64,000 bases of DNA from Micromonospora_E sp048060115 (GTDB taxonomy: Bacteria; Actinomycetota; Actinomycetes; Mycobacteriales; Micromonosporaceae), in assembly GCF_048060115.1 (NCBI RefSeq), contig NZ_JBHMIM010000042.1, positions 5,018-69,017 on the forward strand, read 5' to 3'. A program made the position numbers and the translations under genes. Positions 15,877 to 24,828 of this stretch are shown here, piece after piece; the stretch's first letter is position 1, and the number at the start of each line of letters is the position of its first letter. The notes beneath the pieces were generated by a model. The model saw only the letters and a program-made list of their open reading frames with translations. It did no database searches and was not told the DNA's origin.

Positions 15877-18297
15877 GTGCGCGACAGCAATCGGCCGGCC
15901 CGCCCGGCCGGCCAGAATCAGTGGTACCGCCGGTTGGCCGCGACCGGGCTGGCCGTACTGCTCACCGCCACCGGTGTCGTGGCGGCTGTCGTGGCGGCGG
16001 CACCGCCTTCCGACGCCGCCGTGGCACCCCCGTTCAACTACGCCGAGGCGCTGCAGAAGTCATTGCTGTTCTACGAGGCACAGCAGTCCGGTCCGCTGCC
16101 GCAGTGGAACCGCGTCTCGTGGCGCGGGGACTCGGCCCTCAACGACGGCGCCGATGTCGGCCTGGATCTCACCGGCGGCTGGTACGACGCCGGGGACCAC
16201 GTCAAGTTCGGTTTCCCGATGGCCTTCTCGACCACGATGCTCGCCTGGGGAGCCATCGAGTACCGGGCCGGGTACAGCACCTCGGGACAGCTGCCGCACC
16301 TGCTCGACAACCTGCGATTCGTCAACGACTACTTCATCAAGGCGCATCCGGCCCCGAACGTGCTGTACGGCCAGGTGGGCAAGGGCGACGACGACCACAA
16401 GTGGTGGGGGCCGGCCGAGGTCATGCCGATGGCGCGGCCGGCGTACCGCATCGACGCGACCTGCGGCGGCTCGGACCTTGCCGCCGAGACCGCTGCGGCG
16501 ATGGCCGCATCCTCGATGGTCTTCCGTCCGACGGATCCGGCGTACGCGAACACACTGGTCAGCCACGCTCGGCAGCTCTACACCTTCGCCGACACCGTAC
16601 GTAGGGCCTACCACGAGTGCATCACCGACGCGACCAGCTTCTACCGCTCGTGGAGCGGTTACCAGGACGAGCTCGTCTGGGGGGCGATCTGGCTGCACCG
16701 GGCCACCGGCGAGGCCGCGTACCTGACCAAGGCCGAAGCCGGGTACGACAACCTCGGCACCGAACCGCAGACCACCACCCGGGCCTACAAGTGGACCCTG
16801 GCCTGGGACAACAAACAGTTCGGCGCGTACGTGCTGTTGGCGAATCTGACCGGCAAGCAGAAGTACGTCGACGATGCCAACCGGTGGCTGGACTACTGGA
16901 CGGTCGGGGTGGGGGGCGAACGGGTCCGTACCTCGCCCGGTGGCATGGCGGTGCTGGACACCTGGGGTGCACTGCGGTACGCGGCGAACACGGCATTCGC
17001 CGCGCTGGTCTACAGCGATCAGATCACCGACAGCACCCGCAAGGTTCGCTACCACGACTTCGCGGTCCGGCAGATCAACTACGCGCTCGGCGACAACCCG
17101 CGCGCCTCCAGCTACGTCATCGGGTTCGGTGCCAACCCGCCGCGCAATCCGCACCACCGCACCGCGCATGGTTCCTGGTGGGACAGCATGCAGGTGCCGG
17201 AGCAGACCCGGCACGTCCTGACCGGTGCCCTGGTCGGCGGTCCGTCCGCGCCGGACGACGCTTACACCGACCGGCGGGACGACTACGTGATGAACGAGGT
17301 CGCCACCGACTACAACGCCGGTTTCACCTCGGCGTTGGTCCGGCTCCACCAAGAGTACGGTGGCACACCGTTGGCGAACTTCCCGCAGCCGGGGACGCCG
17401 GACATCGACGAGATGTCGATCGAGACCACGATCATGCAGAACGAGACGCGGTCGACCGGTGTCAAGGCGATCATCTACAACAAGTCGGCGTTCCCTGCGC
17501 GTGCGCTCACCGGGGCGAAGTTCCGTTACTACTTCGTGCGTGACGGCTCCGGGGCGCTGGAGGTGAGTAGCCCGTACAGCCAGGGTTGCCCCAAGCCGAC
17601 GACGGCCCGGCAGCATTCCGGTGACCTGTGGTACGTCGAGGTCGACTGCGCCGGCCACACCATCGCACCGGCCGGGCAGTCGGCGCACCGGATGGAGGTG
17701 CAGCTCAAGGTCGGGGTGGCCGAGGGCGGCACCTGGACCCCCGCGAACGACCCGTCCTACCAGGCGGCTGCCGGGCCGAACAGGTCGGTGCCGCTGTACG
17801 ACGACGGTGTCCTGATCTGGGGGCAGGAGCCCACCGGCCCCACGCCGACGCCGACGCCGACGATCAGCCCGACTCCGACTCCGACTCCGACGCCGACGAT
17901 CAGCCCGACCCCGACGCCGACGCCGACCCCGACGATCAGCCCGACGCCGACACCGACGATCTCCCCGACGCCGCCGGTGCGGGGTTGCCGGGTCGGATAC
18001 AACACCAACGACTGGTCGACCGGGTTTACCGGTACGGTCACGATCACCAACACGGGCAGCGCGCCGATCAACGGGTGGACGTTGCGGTTTGCTTTCCCCG
18101 GCGCTCAGCAGGTCACCCAGGGCTGGTCGGCTACCTGGTCGCAGACCGGCAATCGGGTGACGGCCGGCAACGCGTCCTGGAACGGTGGCCTGGCACCGGG
18201 GGCGAGCGTCAGCATCGGCTTCAACGGCACCCACTCGGGCGGTAACCCCCGACCCACCTCGTTCACCGTGAACGATCTGGTCTGCTCAATCGGCTGA
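15877..18297 (+). CDS. Secreted GH9 cellulase with CBM3 and CBM2 modules
   Basis: 806 residues from GTG 15877, chosen because an AGGAG lies 8 bases ahead; ATG 15841 lacks a ribosome site. A signal peptide (WYRRLAATGLAVLLTATGVV) is followed by a GH9 domain (about 50-495) with DAGDHVKFGF (D104, D107, water-activating) and NEVATDYNAGF (acid E474). Residues about 507-648 form a CBM3-like module, then a Thr-Pro linker (650-700) of TPTPTPTISP repeats, then a family 2 cellulose-binding module from C704 to the C-terminal Cys. This is the theme-B layout of processive endoglucanases such as Thermobifida Cel9A. The enzyme supplies cello-oligosaccharides to CebEFG and shares its operator. Confidence 0.93.
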   Translation: MRDSNRPARPAGQNQWYRRLAATGLAVLLTATGVVAAVVAAAPPSDAAVAPPFNYAEALQKSLLFYEAQQSGPLPQWNRVSWRGDSALNDGADVGLDLTGGWYDAGDHVKFGFPMAFSTTMLAWGAIEYRAGYSTSGQLPHLLDNLRFVNDYFIKAHPAPNVLYGQVGKGDDDHKWWGPAEVMPMARPAYRIDATCGGSDLAAETAAAMAASSMVFRPTDPAYANTLVSHARQLYTFADTVRRAYHECITDATSFYRSWSGYQDELVWGAIWLHRATGEAAYLTKAEAGYDNLGTEPQTTTRAYKWTLAWDNKQFGAYVLLANLTGKQKYVDDANRWLDYWTVGVGGERVRTSPGGMAVLDTWGALRYAANTAFAALVYSDQITDSTRKVRYHDFAVRQINYALGDNPRASSYVIGFGANPPRNPHHRTAHGSWWDSMQVPEQTRHVLTGALVGGPSAPDDAYTDRRDDYVMNEVATDYNAGFTSALVRLHQEYGGTPLANFPQPGTPDIDEMSIETTIMQNETRSTGVKAIIYNKSAFPARALTGAKFRYYFVRDGSGALEVSSPYSQGCPKPTTARQHSGDLWYVEVDCAGHTIAPAGQSAHRMEVQLKVGVAEGGTWTPANDPSYQAAAGPNRSVPLYDDGVLIWGQEPTGPTPTPTPTISPTPTPTPTPTISPTPTPTPTPTISPTPTPTISPTPPVRGCRVGYNTNDWSTGFTGTVTITNTGSAPINGWTLRFAFPGAQQVTQGWSATWSQTGNRVTAGNASWNGGLAPGASVSIGFNGTHSGGNPRPTSFTVNDLVCSIG
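17843..17972 (+). repeat. Tandem repeat coding the Thr-Pro linker of the cellulase
   Basis: Imperfect 6-base repeats of CCGACG/CCGACT and longer units with GATCAGC encode alternating Thr-Pro and TISP blocks between the two carbohydrate-binding modules. Such tracts are prone to length change. Confidence 0.8.
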
Positions 18298-18320
18298 CCG
18301 GCGTCGAGTAGGACCGACCG

Positions 18321-18359
18321 GCGTGGGTGCCGACAGACACAGCCTGTCGGCACCCGCGC
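18321..18359 (+). terminator. Stem-loop after the GH9 gene
   Basis: A 16-bp stem with one G-T pair (18321-18336 with 18344-18359) around a 7-base loop, 23 bases past the GH9 stop. It lies between convergent genes and could act on both strands. No T-run. Confidence 0.7.
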
Positions 18360-18559
18360 CGGGGAAGTCGGTGATCCAGTTTCGCATCGATGCCTGGCCC
18401 GGCCCGTAGCACGGTGCCCCCGGACAGGTTGTGTTCGCTGTCGAGCGCGGCCGGCAGGGTCCGGCCGTCCGCCGACCAGGCTCCGCTGACCATGTGCATC
18501 GGTCCTGGACCGGACAGTGGGGGCCGAGTGCTGCCTTCCAGGTTGATGGACGGCCGGGA

Positions 18560-19759
18560 TCAGCCGACGCAGTAGACGAGACGGTTGGCCGTGTTGCTGC
18601 CGGGGTTGGTTACCACGCCGACCGTGGCGGTCGACACCAGCCGGTCGGCGACCGGTGCGGGGCTCCACAGCGGATTTCCGGCGAGCACCAGTGCGGCGCA
18701 GCCGGCGACGTGCGCGGCCGCCATCGAACTGCCGCTGATCGTGGCGGTCGCGGTGTCGCCGGTGTGCCAGGTGGAGGTGATGCCCGCACCTGGGGCGAAG
18801 AGGTCGATGCACGGTCCGTAGCTCGCCGAACTCATCCGGGCGTCGGTGACCGTGGTGCCGGCCACGGTCAGTGCCGCCGGCACCCGGGCCGGGGAGGTGT
18901 TGCAGGCGCTGGTGGCGGAGCTGCCGCCGGGCACCGCGTAGCTGATCCCGGAGTTGATCGAACTGGTGACGGCGGCGTCCAGCGCCGCGCTGGGGCTGCC
19001 GCCCAGGGCCAGACTGGCCACCGCCGGCTTGACCGCGTTGGCGGTGACCCAGTCGATGCCGGCGATCACCCCTGCGGTGGTGCCGGAGCCGGCGCAGCTG
19101 AGCACCCGTACCGGCACGATCTGGACGGCTTTCGCGACCCCATGCGACCGGCCACCGATGATGCCGGCGAGGTGGGTGCCGTGCCCGTTGCAGTCGTCGG
19201 CCGGGCCGCCGTCGATGACGTCGAACCCGGCGGTGACCCGGCCACCGAAGTCGGTGTGGGAACGTCGGACACCGGTGTCGATCACGTACACCCGCACGTT
19301 CGGCGCGGTCGTCGGGTACGCGTATCGGCCGTCCAGTGGCAGGTTGCGCTGGTCGATCCGGTCCAGGCCCCACGACGGCGGGTTCAGCTGTACGCCGGCG
19401 GCCAACGGTGCGACGACGTGATCCTGTTCCACGTAGGCGACCGCGGGATGGGTGGCGAGTCGGCTGGCCTGCGTGGCGGACATCCGTGCGGCGAAGCCGG
19501 TGACCGCGTTGCGGTAAACACGGTCGACGCTCGCGGCGTACCGCTGGCTCAGCAGTCGGACGGTGGCATCGTCGACGCGGTCGGCCCGCAGCACGACGAT
19601 GTAGCTGTCTGGTAGGGCGGTGGCGCCACCGGCTCGGCGGATCTCGCCGACCTGGTCGGCGGATCGGTCGGCGGCGTGCGTAGGGGCGGGATTGCCGGCG
19701 GCTGCCAGTGCGGCGAGCATACCGGCGGCCAGCAGCCTACGTATCGATGAGGTGTCCAT
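18560..19759 (-). CDS. Secreted subtilisin-like serine protease (S8)
   Basis: 399 residues from ATG 19759, with GAAGGG close ahead. A short signal peptide (LLAAGMLAALAAAGNPAPTHA) leads to an I9-type inhibitor propeptide (SYIVVLRADRVDD...VAYVEQDHVV) that folds and then blocks the enzyme. The catalytic triad is clear: Asp in VYVIDTGVRRSH, His in GHGTHLAG and Ser in SGSSMAAAHVAG. The mature part of about 270 residues fits the proteinase K-like secreted group. It stands alone, diverging from the STAND gene. After the TGA the same frame stays open for about 100 codons with coding-like composition (see findings). Confidence 0.93.
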   Translation of the reverse strand: MDTSSIRRLLAAGMLAALAAAGNPAPTHAADRSADQVGEIRRAGGATALPDSYIVVLRADRVDDATVRLLSQRYAASVDRVYRNAVTGFAARMSATQASRLATHPAVAYVEQDHVVAPLAAGVQLNPPSWGLDRIDQRNLPLDGRYAYPTTAPNVRVYVIDTGVRRSHTDFGGRVTAGFDVIDGGPADDCNGHGTHLAGIIGGRSHGVAKAVQIVPVRVLSCAGSGTTAGVIAGIDWVTANAVKPAVASLALGGSPSAALDAAVTSSINSGISYAVPGGSSATSACNTSPARVPAALTVAGTTVTDARMSSASYGPCIDLFAPGAGITSTWHTGDTATATISGSSMAAAHVAGCAALVLAGNPLWSPAPVADRLVSTATVGVVTNPGSNTANRLVYCVG

Positions 19760-19780
19760 CCCTTCACTGTCGCGAAGAGT

Positions 19781-19816
19781 AGCGATATGACTACCCGTCA
19801 CCTTTGGTATATCGCT
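19781..19816. promoter_or_regulatory. Inverted repeat between the S8 protease and STAND genes
   Basis: AGCGATAT at 19781-19788 and its exact complement ATATCGCT at 19809-19816, 20 bases apart, 22 bases upstream of the protease start. The AT-rich arms stand out in this GC-rich DNA and could be an operator or include a -10 element for either gene. Confidence 0.4.
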
Positions 19817-19929
19817 GGTGTTATGACAACGAAGACTGTCGTCCCGTCAACGGGTCATCTCGATCGGCCGCCCCTGAGTAGTGTCTGGGTTGGACGGCCA
19901 GCGACGTATGTCTTCGGGACGGAGCGCCG

Positions 19930-22900
19930 ATGTCGGTGGAGGACGGCGACGCCCCGGTCGACCGGGCCAGGCGTGGGGTACGCGGATGGGTCCGGGAGGT
20001 CGGCCGGCGCACCGGGCGTGGGCTCCGCAACGCCACGCCGTACGGAATCCTCGCGTTCCTGGCGGCTTCGGCCCTCGCCCCGATCGCCGGTGCCGGTCTG
20101 GGTGCCGGTGGTCTGTTCGGTGCGGCCCTCGACCAGCTCGGCCAGGTCGGCGGCGGCTACCTCAGCGATGTCCTGTCCAACACTGCCGAGCGGCTGCGTG
20201 GCCGCAAGGTCACCGAGTCCGAGTGGCGCGACGCGATCGCCGAGGAGTTGCTGGCCCGGCTCAACGCCGACGACGAGCAGGCACACGCGATCCACGCCGA
20301 CATCGGACGGTTGCTGCGGGCCGTGGACGCGGTGGAGGTCGCGCTCTCCGAGGCGGTCCGCAGCGACCCGCAGCTGCGCGACGAGCTCGCGGCCACGTTC
20401 CACCTGCTCGGACGGGACATCGGCGCACTGCACTGGATGGTCACCGACGTGCAGCAGGTGCTCGGTGAGCTGCAGCGGCAGCTTGCCGAGCGCAGCCACG
20501 AGCAGCGCGTCGAGATGGAGCGGATCAGGCGGCAACTGATCACTATCACCTATCTGACCGGCCGGGTCGACGAAGCCCGGACCGACCGCCCCGGCCTGAC
20601 CGACCGGCGGGATCCGGGCACCCAGCCGGCGGTGGCCGAACAGTCGGGCACCGACCCGGCGCTGATCTGCCCGTACCCGGGTCTGGCCAGCTTTCAGCCG
20701 GCGGACGCGGCCTGGTTCCGCGGCCGTGAGGCGCAGGTGGCACAGGTGCTGGGCCGCCTCGCCGAGCAGACCGCCGGGGGGCCGCCGCTGCTGCTGACCG
20801 GCGTGTCCGGAGTCGGGAAGTCCTCACTGCTGCGGGCCGGAGTACTGCCTGCCGTGGCCGGCGGGGCGCTCGGCGACCCAGCCGGCTGGCCCTGGCTGCT
20901 GACCACCCCGGGTGCGCATCCGCTGACCGGGCTCGTCGAGCGCGCCGTCGCCAGCGGCGGCACCGACCCCGGCGAGCTGGACACCGTGGCGGTACTCGAC
21001 GATCCGACCCGGTTCGGGGAACTCGCCGCCCGAATCGCCCGGGCAGCTACCACTACCGACGCCGCCGGCCCGGTTGCCGCGACCGGCCGGCTGGTGATCG
21101 TGGTGGACCAGTTCGAGGAGCTGTTCACCCACTGCGCCGACCCCGCCGAGCGGCTCGCCTACGCCACCGCGTTGGCCAACGCCGCCCCCGCGTTGGTGGT
21201 GATCGCCGTCCGGGCCGACTTCTACGCCGCCTGCGCCGAGCTGCCACCGCTGGCCGAGGTACTGGCGGCGGACCATCTGTTCCTCGGCCCGTTGAGCGTC
21301 GACGAACTGCGCCGGGCAGTGCTCGAGCCGACCAGTCGCGCCGGTCTCGACATCGAGGCTGGCCTGGTCGAGCTGCTGCTCGCCGACCTCGGCGCGTCGG
21401 CCCCCGCCGGATACGACCCCGGTGCGCTGCCGCTGCTCGGTCACGCGCTGCGCGCGACCTGGGCGCGGCGCGACGGCCGCCGGTTGACCGTCGACGGCTA
21501 CCGCGCGACCGGCGGCATCCACCGCGCGGTCGCCGAGACAGCCGAGGCGATCTACCTCGACCTCGACCAGCCCGGCCGCCGGGCGTTGCGGGCGGCGCTG
21601 CTCAACCTGGTGACCGTCGCCGACACCGGCGCGGTGGTACGCCGACGCGGTGACGGCACCGGGTCGGACCCCGATGTGCTGGCTCGGCTCGTCGCGGCCC
21701 GGTTGGTCACCACCGGCGAAGACACCGTCGAGATCAGCCACGAGGCCCTGCTGACCAGCTGGCCCCGGCTGGCCCGTTGGTTGACGCAGGCCCGCGACGA
21801 GTTGATCCTGCGGCAGCGGTTCATCGCCTCGGCTCAGGACTGGCAGGCCGCCGGTCAGGATCCGGACCTGCTGCTGCGTGGATCCCGGCTCACGGCGGTC
21901 CGGGAATGGGCCGTCAGCCGCGACGATCTGCGGCCACCGGAGATCGACTATCTGGCGGCCAGTGTCGCCGCCGCCGACGCCGCCGAAGCGGCCCGGCGCA
22001 GCGGGGTCCGCCGGTTGCGCCGCCTGGTGGTCGGGCTGGCGGCGGCGCTGCTGCTGGCGGTCGCCGGTGGACTGGTCGCGCTGGACCAACAGGGCACCGC
22101 GAACGAGCAACGTCGCCAGGCGACGTCCCGGCAGTACGCCGCCGAGTCGCTGATCGCAGCCGAGAGCGACGAACTGCTGTCGGTACGCAAGGCGCTCGAC
22201 GCCTGGGCGCAGGCGCCGACGGTCGAGGCGTACGGCGCGTTGATCTCGGCGCAGGCCACCGTCACGTTGGGTCCGCTCGGCACCGAGTCGGGTGGCATGT
22301 CGGTCGCGTTGAGCCCCGACGGTGCCCTGGCCGCGGTCGGGCACACCGACGGCACGGTGCGGATCTGGGAGGTGGCCAGCCTGCGCCCCCGGGACGTCGT
22401 GCTGTGGCAGGCCGACCGCAAGCCGGTCATCTCATTGGCCTTTTCCCCGGACGGGCGATTCCTGGCCTCCGGTTCGTTGAGCGCCGAGGGGGTGCAGGTG
22501 TGGGACGTGGCCACCGGTAGCCTGCTCCATCGGCTGCCCGCTGTCGGTGCGCTCGGCTGGTTGCCCGGCACCACGACCCTGGTGGCGAGCCGGGTCGGTG
22601 CCGACCTGACTCCGGACCTGCAGGTCGGCGGATGGGACGTGACCAGCGGGGAACTCGTGTTGGCGCTGCCCACCGGCATGCTGGCCTACGACCTGGCCGT
22701 CAATGCGGACGGCGGGCTGCTGGCGATCGCCAATCCCACCGACGGTGGCGCTCAGGTATGGCGGCTGGCTGACCAGGCGCAGGCGCTGGCGATTCCGGGC
22801 GACGCCCAGCACGTCGCGTTCGGCCCGTCGGACACCCTTGCGGTCAGTGGCTTCGACGGCGACCTGGCGGTCTGGACGTTCGGGTCCGACGAGCCGCCCC

Positions 22901-24174
22901 GTCCGCTGCAGACCGGCCCGCGACGCCCGCCGGCCCCGCTGGCCGTCACGCCGGACGGGACACTGCTCAGCCTCGGCGGCTGGCAGCCGGTCCGGGTGGA
23001 CGGTTGGGCGATCACCGAGGGAACCGTCGGGCGGGCATACGTCGGCTTCGCCGGGCAGACCCTGGTGGACCTGACCGTCTCGACCGACGGGCGGGTCGTC
23101 GCGGTCACCGGGCCGGACGCCCCCACCATGTTGTTCCGCCGGGGCGAAAGCCGACTGCAGCATCCGGAGTCGGTTCAGTACCTGGCCGTCGCCCCCACTG
23201 GGGACAGCCTGGCCACCGCCGGCGGTGACGGAGTGGTCCGGGTCTGGGACCTCGCGGCCCGCCGGGAGTTGGTGACGTTTCGCCCCGAGGCGACGGCAGC
23301 AGGTCTGGCCCTCGCATCGGACGGCACCCTGGCGGTGGCGACCGCCGATGGGCGCGTGTTGCGCTACGCGGCCGACGGCACCTTCGCTGGTGAGCTACTG
23401 ATTGCTGATGGGGCCGAGAAGAGGGTGTACGAGCCGGTGTACTCGCCGGACGGCAGCCAGCTGGCGGTGATCGCGACCCGGATCGGGCCGGACGGTGCCG
23501 CGCAGGATGGCGTCGCGGTCTGGCAGCTCGACACGGCGCAGCCGGCGACGTTCCTGCTGACCGGCGGTGGTGCACCGGCCGCGCTGGCCTTCACCCCGGA
23601 CGGCACCCGGCTACTCGCTGCGGTCAACCACGCCGAGGAGGAAGGCTTCGACCGGGCCCTGCGGGCCGAGATCTGGTCCTGGCGGGCCGCCGACCTGTCC
23701 CCAGCTGGTCAGGCAGCGGCGGGACAACAGCGAGTCACCGACCTGGCGGTCAGCCCGGACGGTCGACTGCTCGCCGTCGCCGGAACAAGCCGGCGGGTCG
23801 AGCTGCGGCACCTCGACGGACTCCAACTGCTGCGGGCACTTCCGGCACACAGCGCCACCGTCGAACGGATCGCCTTCACCCCGGATGGCGCCCAGCTGGC
23901 CACCAGCTTGGTCACTGACGACCTGTTGCGGCTCTGGGACACCGGGAGCACTCAGCTCGTCGGGGTGCTGACCGGGCACGTCAGCGACATCAACGCGATC
24001 GCCTTCACCCCCGACGGTGTCCTGGTCTCCGGCTCGTGGGACACGACCCTTCAACTGTGGCAGCTCGACCCGGACCATGCCGTGCGGCGGCTGTGCCAGA
24101 TCAGCGGCACCGTGGCCGAGGCGGTCGGCGACAGCCCACCGGCACCCTGCCCTGACCCGGCAGCCGCTGGCTAG
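19930..24174 (+). CDS. Giant STAND NTPase with membrane segments and 14 WD40 repeats
   Basis: 1414 residues. Residues 1-35 are basic; about 36-66 form a Gly/Ala-rich hydrophobic stretch that could insert in a membrane; a helical, possibly coiled-coil stretch runs to about 215. The STAND NTPase core has Walker A GVSGVGKSS (K297), Walker B LVIVVDQFEEL (D393), a VIAVRADFYAAC strand and the LPLLGHALRATW block. One membrane helix sits near 699-719 (LVVGLAAALLLAVAGGLVAL). From about 775 to 1385 I count 14 WD40 units (SPDGRFLAS...VWDV type), enough for two seven-bladed propellers. STAND proteins switch on when the repeats bind a ligand; several are antiviral or cell-fate switches. The function here is not known. 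Its stop overlaps the convergent GNAT gene by 4 bases. Confidence 0.85.
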   Translation: MSVEDGDAPVDRARRGVRGWVREVGRRTGRGLRNATPYGILAFLAASALAPIAGAGLGAGGLFGAALDQLGQVGGGYLSDVLSNTAERLRGRKVTESEWRDAIAEELLARLNADDEQAHAIHADIGRLLRAVDAVEVALSEAVRSDPQLRDELAATFHLLGRDIGALHWMVTDVQQVLGELQRQLAERSHEQRVEMERIRRQLITITYLTGRVDEARTDRPGLTDRRDPGTQPAVAEQSGTDPALICPYPGLASFQPADAAWFRGREAQVAQVLGRLAEQTAGGPPLLLTGVSGVGKSSLLRAGVLPAVAGGALGDPAGWPWLLTTPGAHPLTGLVERAVASGGTDPGELDTVAVLDDPTRFGELAARIARAATTTDAAGPVAATGRLVIVVDQFEELFTHCADPAERLAYATALANAAPALVVIAVRADFYAACAELPPLAEVLAADHLFLGPLSVDELRRAVLEPTSRAGLDIEAGLVELLLADLGASAPAGYDPGALPLLGHALRATWARRDGRRLTVDGYRATGGIHRAVAETAEAIYLDLDQPGRRALRAALLNLVTVADTGAVVRRRGDGTGSDPDVLARLVAARLVTTGEDTVEISHEALLTSWPRLARWLTQARDELILRQRFIASAQDWQAAGQDPDLLLRGSRLTAVREWAVSRDDLRPPEIDYLAASVAAADAAEAARRSGVRRLRRLVVGLAAALLLAVAGGLVALDQQGTANEQRRQATSRQYAAESLIAAESDELLSVRKALDAWAQAPTVEAYGALISAQATVTLGPLGTESGGMSVALSPDGALAAVGHTDGTVRIWEVASLRPRDVVLWQADRKPVISLAFSPDGRFLASGSLSAEGVQVWDVATGSLLHRLPAVGALGWLPGTTTLVASRVGADLTPDLQVGGWDVTSGELVLALPTGMLAYDLAVNADGGLLAIANPTDGGAQVWRLADQAQALAIPGDAQHVAFGPSDTLAVSGFDGDLAVWTFGSDEPPRPLQTGPRRPPAPLAVTPDGTLLSLGGWQPVRVDGWAITEGTVGRAYVGFAGQTLVDLTVSTDGRVVAVTGPDAPTMLFRRGESRLQHPESVQYLAVAPTGDSLATAGGDGVVRVWDLAARRELVTFRPEATAAGLALASDGTLAVATADGRVLRYAADGTFAGELLIADGAEKRVYEPVYSPDGSQLAVIATRIGPDGAAQDGVAVWQLDTAQPATFLLTGGGAPAALAFTPDGTRLLAAVNHAEEEGFDRALRAEIWSWRAADLSPAGQAAAGQQRVTDLAVSPDGRLLAVAGTSRRVELRHLDGLQLLRALPAHSATVERIAFTPDGAQLATSLVTDDLLRLWDTGSTQLVGVLTGHVSDINAIAFTPDGVLVSGSWDTTLQLWQLDPDHAVRRLCQISGTVAEAVGDSPPAPCPDPAAAG

Positions 24175-24701
24175 GCCGGTTCGGTGAGTTCGCCGGCCAG
24201 CAGATCCATCAGCAGCCCGTCGCGGAACCCGCCGTCGGGTAGCCGCTCGTAGCGGCGCAGCACCCCGACCGGGCGGAAACCGACCCGGGCGTAGCAGCGG
24301 ATCGCGTCGGCGTTGCCGGCCGCCGGGTCGATCACCAACCGGTGGTGCCGATGCGCGTCGAACAGGTGCCGGGCGAGGGTACGCACGGCGTCGCTGCCCA
24401 GCCCGCGTCCGTGCACCGGTGGGTCGAGGAAGATGTCGATCCCGGCATGCCGGTAGGCCGGCGTCGGTTCGGCGTACCACTGGATGGCGCCGACCACCCG
24501 CCCGGCGAACCAGACCGCGAGCCGTTCGACGTCGGGGTCGTCGAGTTCGGCCCGGATGGTCGCCTCGTCGCTCGGGTCGGTCCACCAGCGGGTCACCTCG
24601 GGCTGGGACCGGATCGCGGACAGCGCCGCGACGTCGGCCGGGGTCGCCAGGCGCAGGACGACTCGGGCGCCGCGCAGCGCTGGGGCAGAGGGGAGCAGCA
24701 C
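24171..24701 (-). CDS. GNAT-family N-acetyltransferase, AAC(6')-like
   Basis: 176 residues from GTG 24701; the start is uncertain, as further in-frame codons lie upstream. Family marks are ALRGARVVLRLATPADVAAL at the N-terminus, DIFLDPPVHGRGLGSDAVRT around the acetyl-CoA loop, and CYARVGFRPVGVLRRYERLP near the end. This pattern is shared by aminoglycoside 6'-acetyltransferases and by ribosomal-protein and other amine acetyltransferases (RimJ/RimL type). No resistance or biosynthesis genes are adjacent, so the substrate cannot be assigned. It is convergent with the STAND gene with a 4-base overlap. Confidence 0.75.
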   Translation of the reverse strand: MLLPSAPALRGARVVLRLATPADVAALSAIRSQPEVTRWWTDPSDEATIRAELDDPDVERLAVWFAGRVVGAIQWYAEPTPAYRHAGIDIFLDPPVHGRGLGSDAVRTLARHLFDAHRHHRLVIDPAAGNADAIRCYARVGFRPVGVLRRYERLPDGGFRDGLLMDLLAGELTEPA

Positions 24702-24828
24702 CCATCCACGGTAGGCGGTCGGTGTGGTTGCCGACAGTCCACTACGCCCTGACCGGTGGCCGGTGCCGGGCCGGGTCGGCCGATCGGGGTCACCCACCGG
24801 CCGGCCCGGGACACCGTTGGCGGACCGG

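Noticed and set aside
17843..17972. CRISPR-like short repeats
   Set aside because: The repeats encode a Thr-Pro linker inside the cellulase, with no unique spacers and no cas genes; no CRISPR array is seen anywhere in the window.
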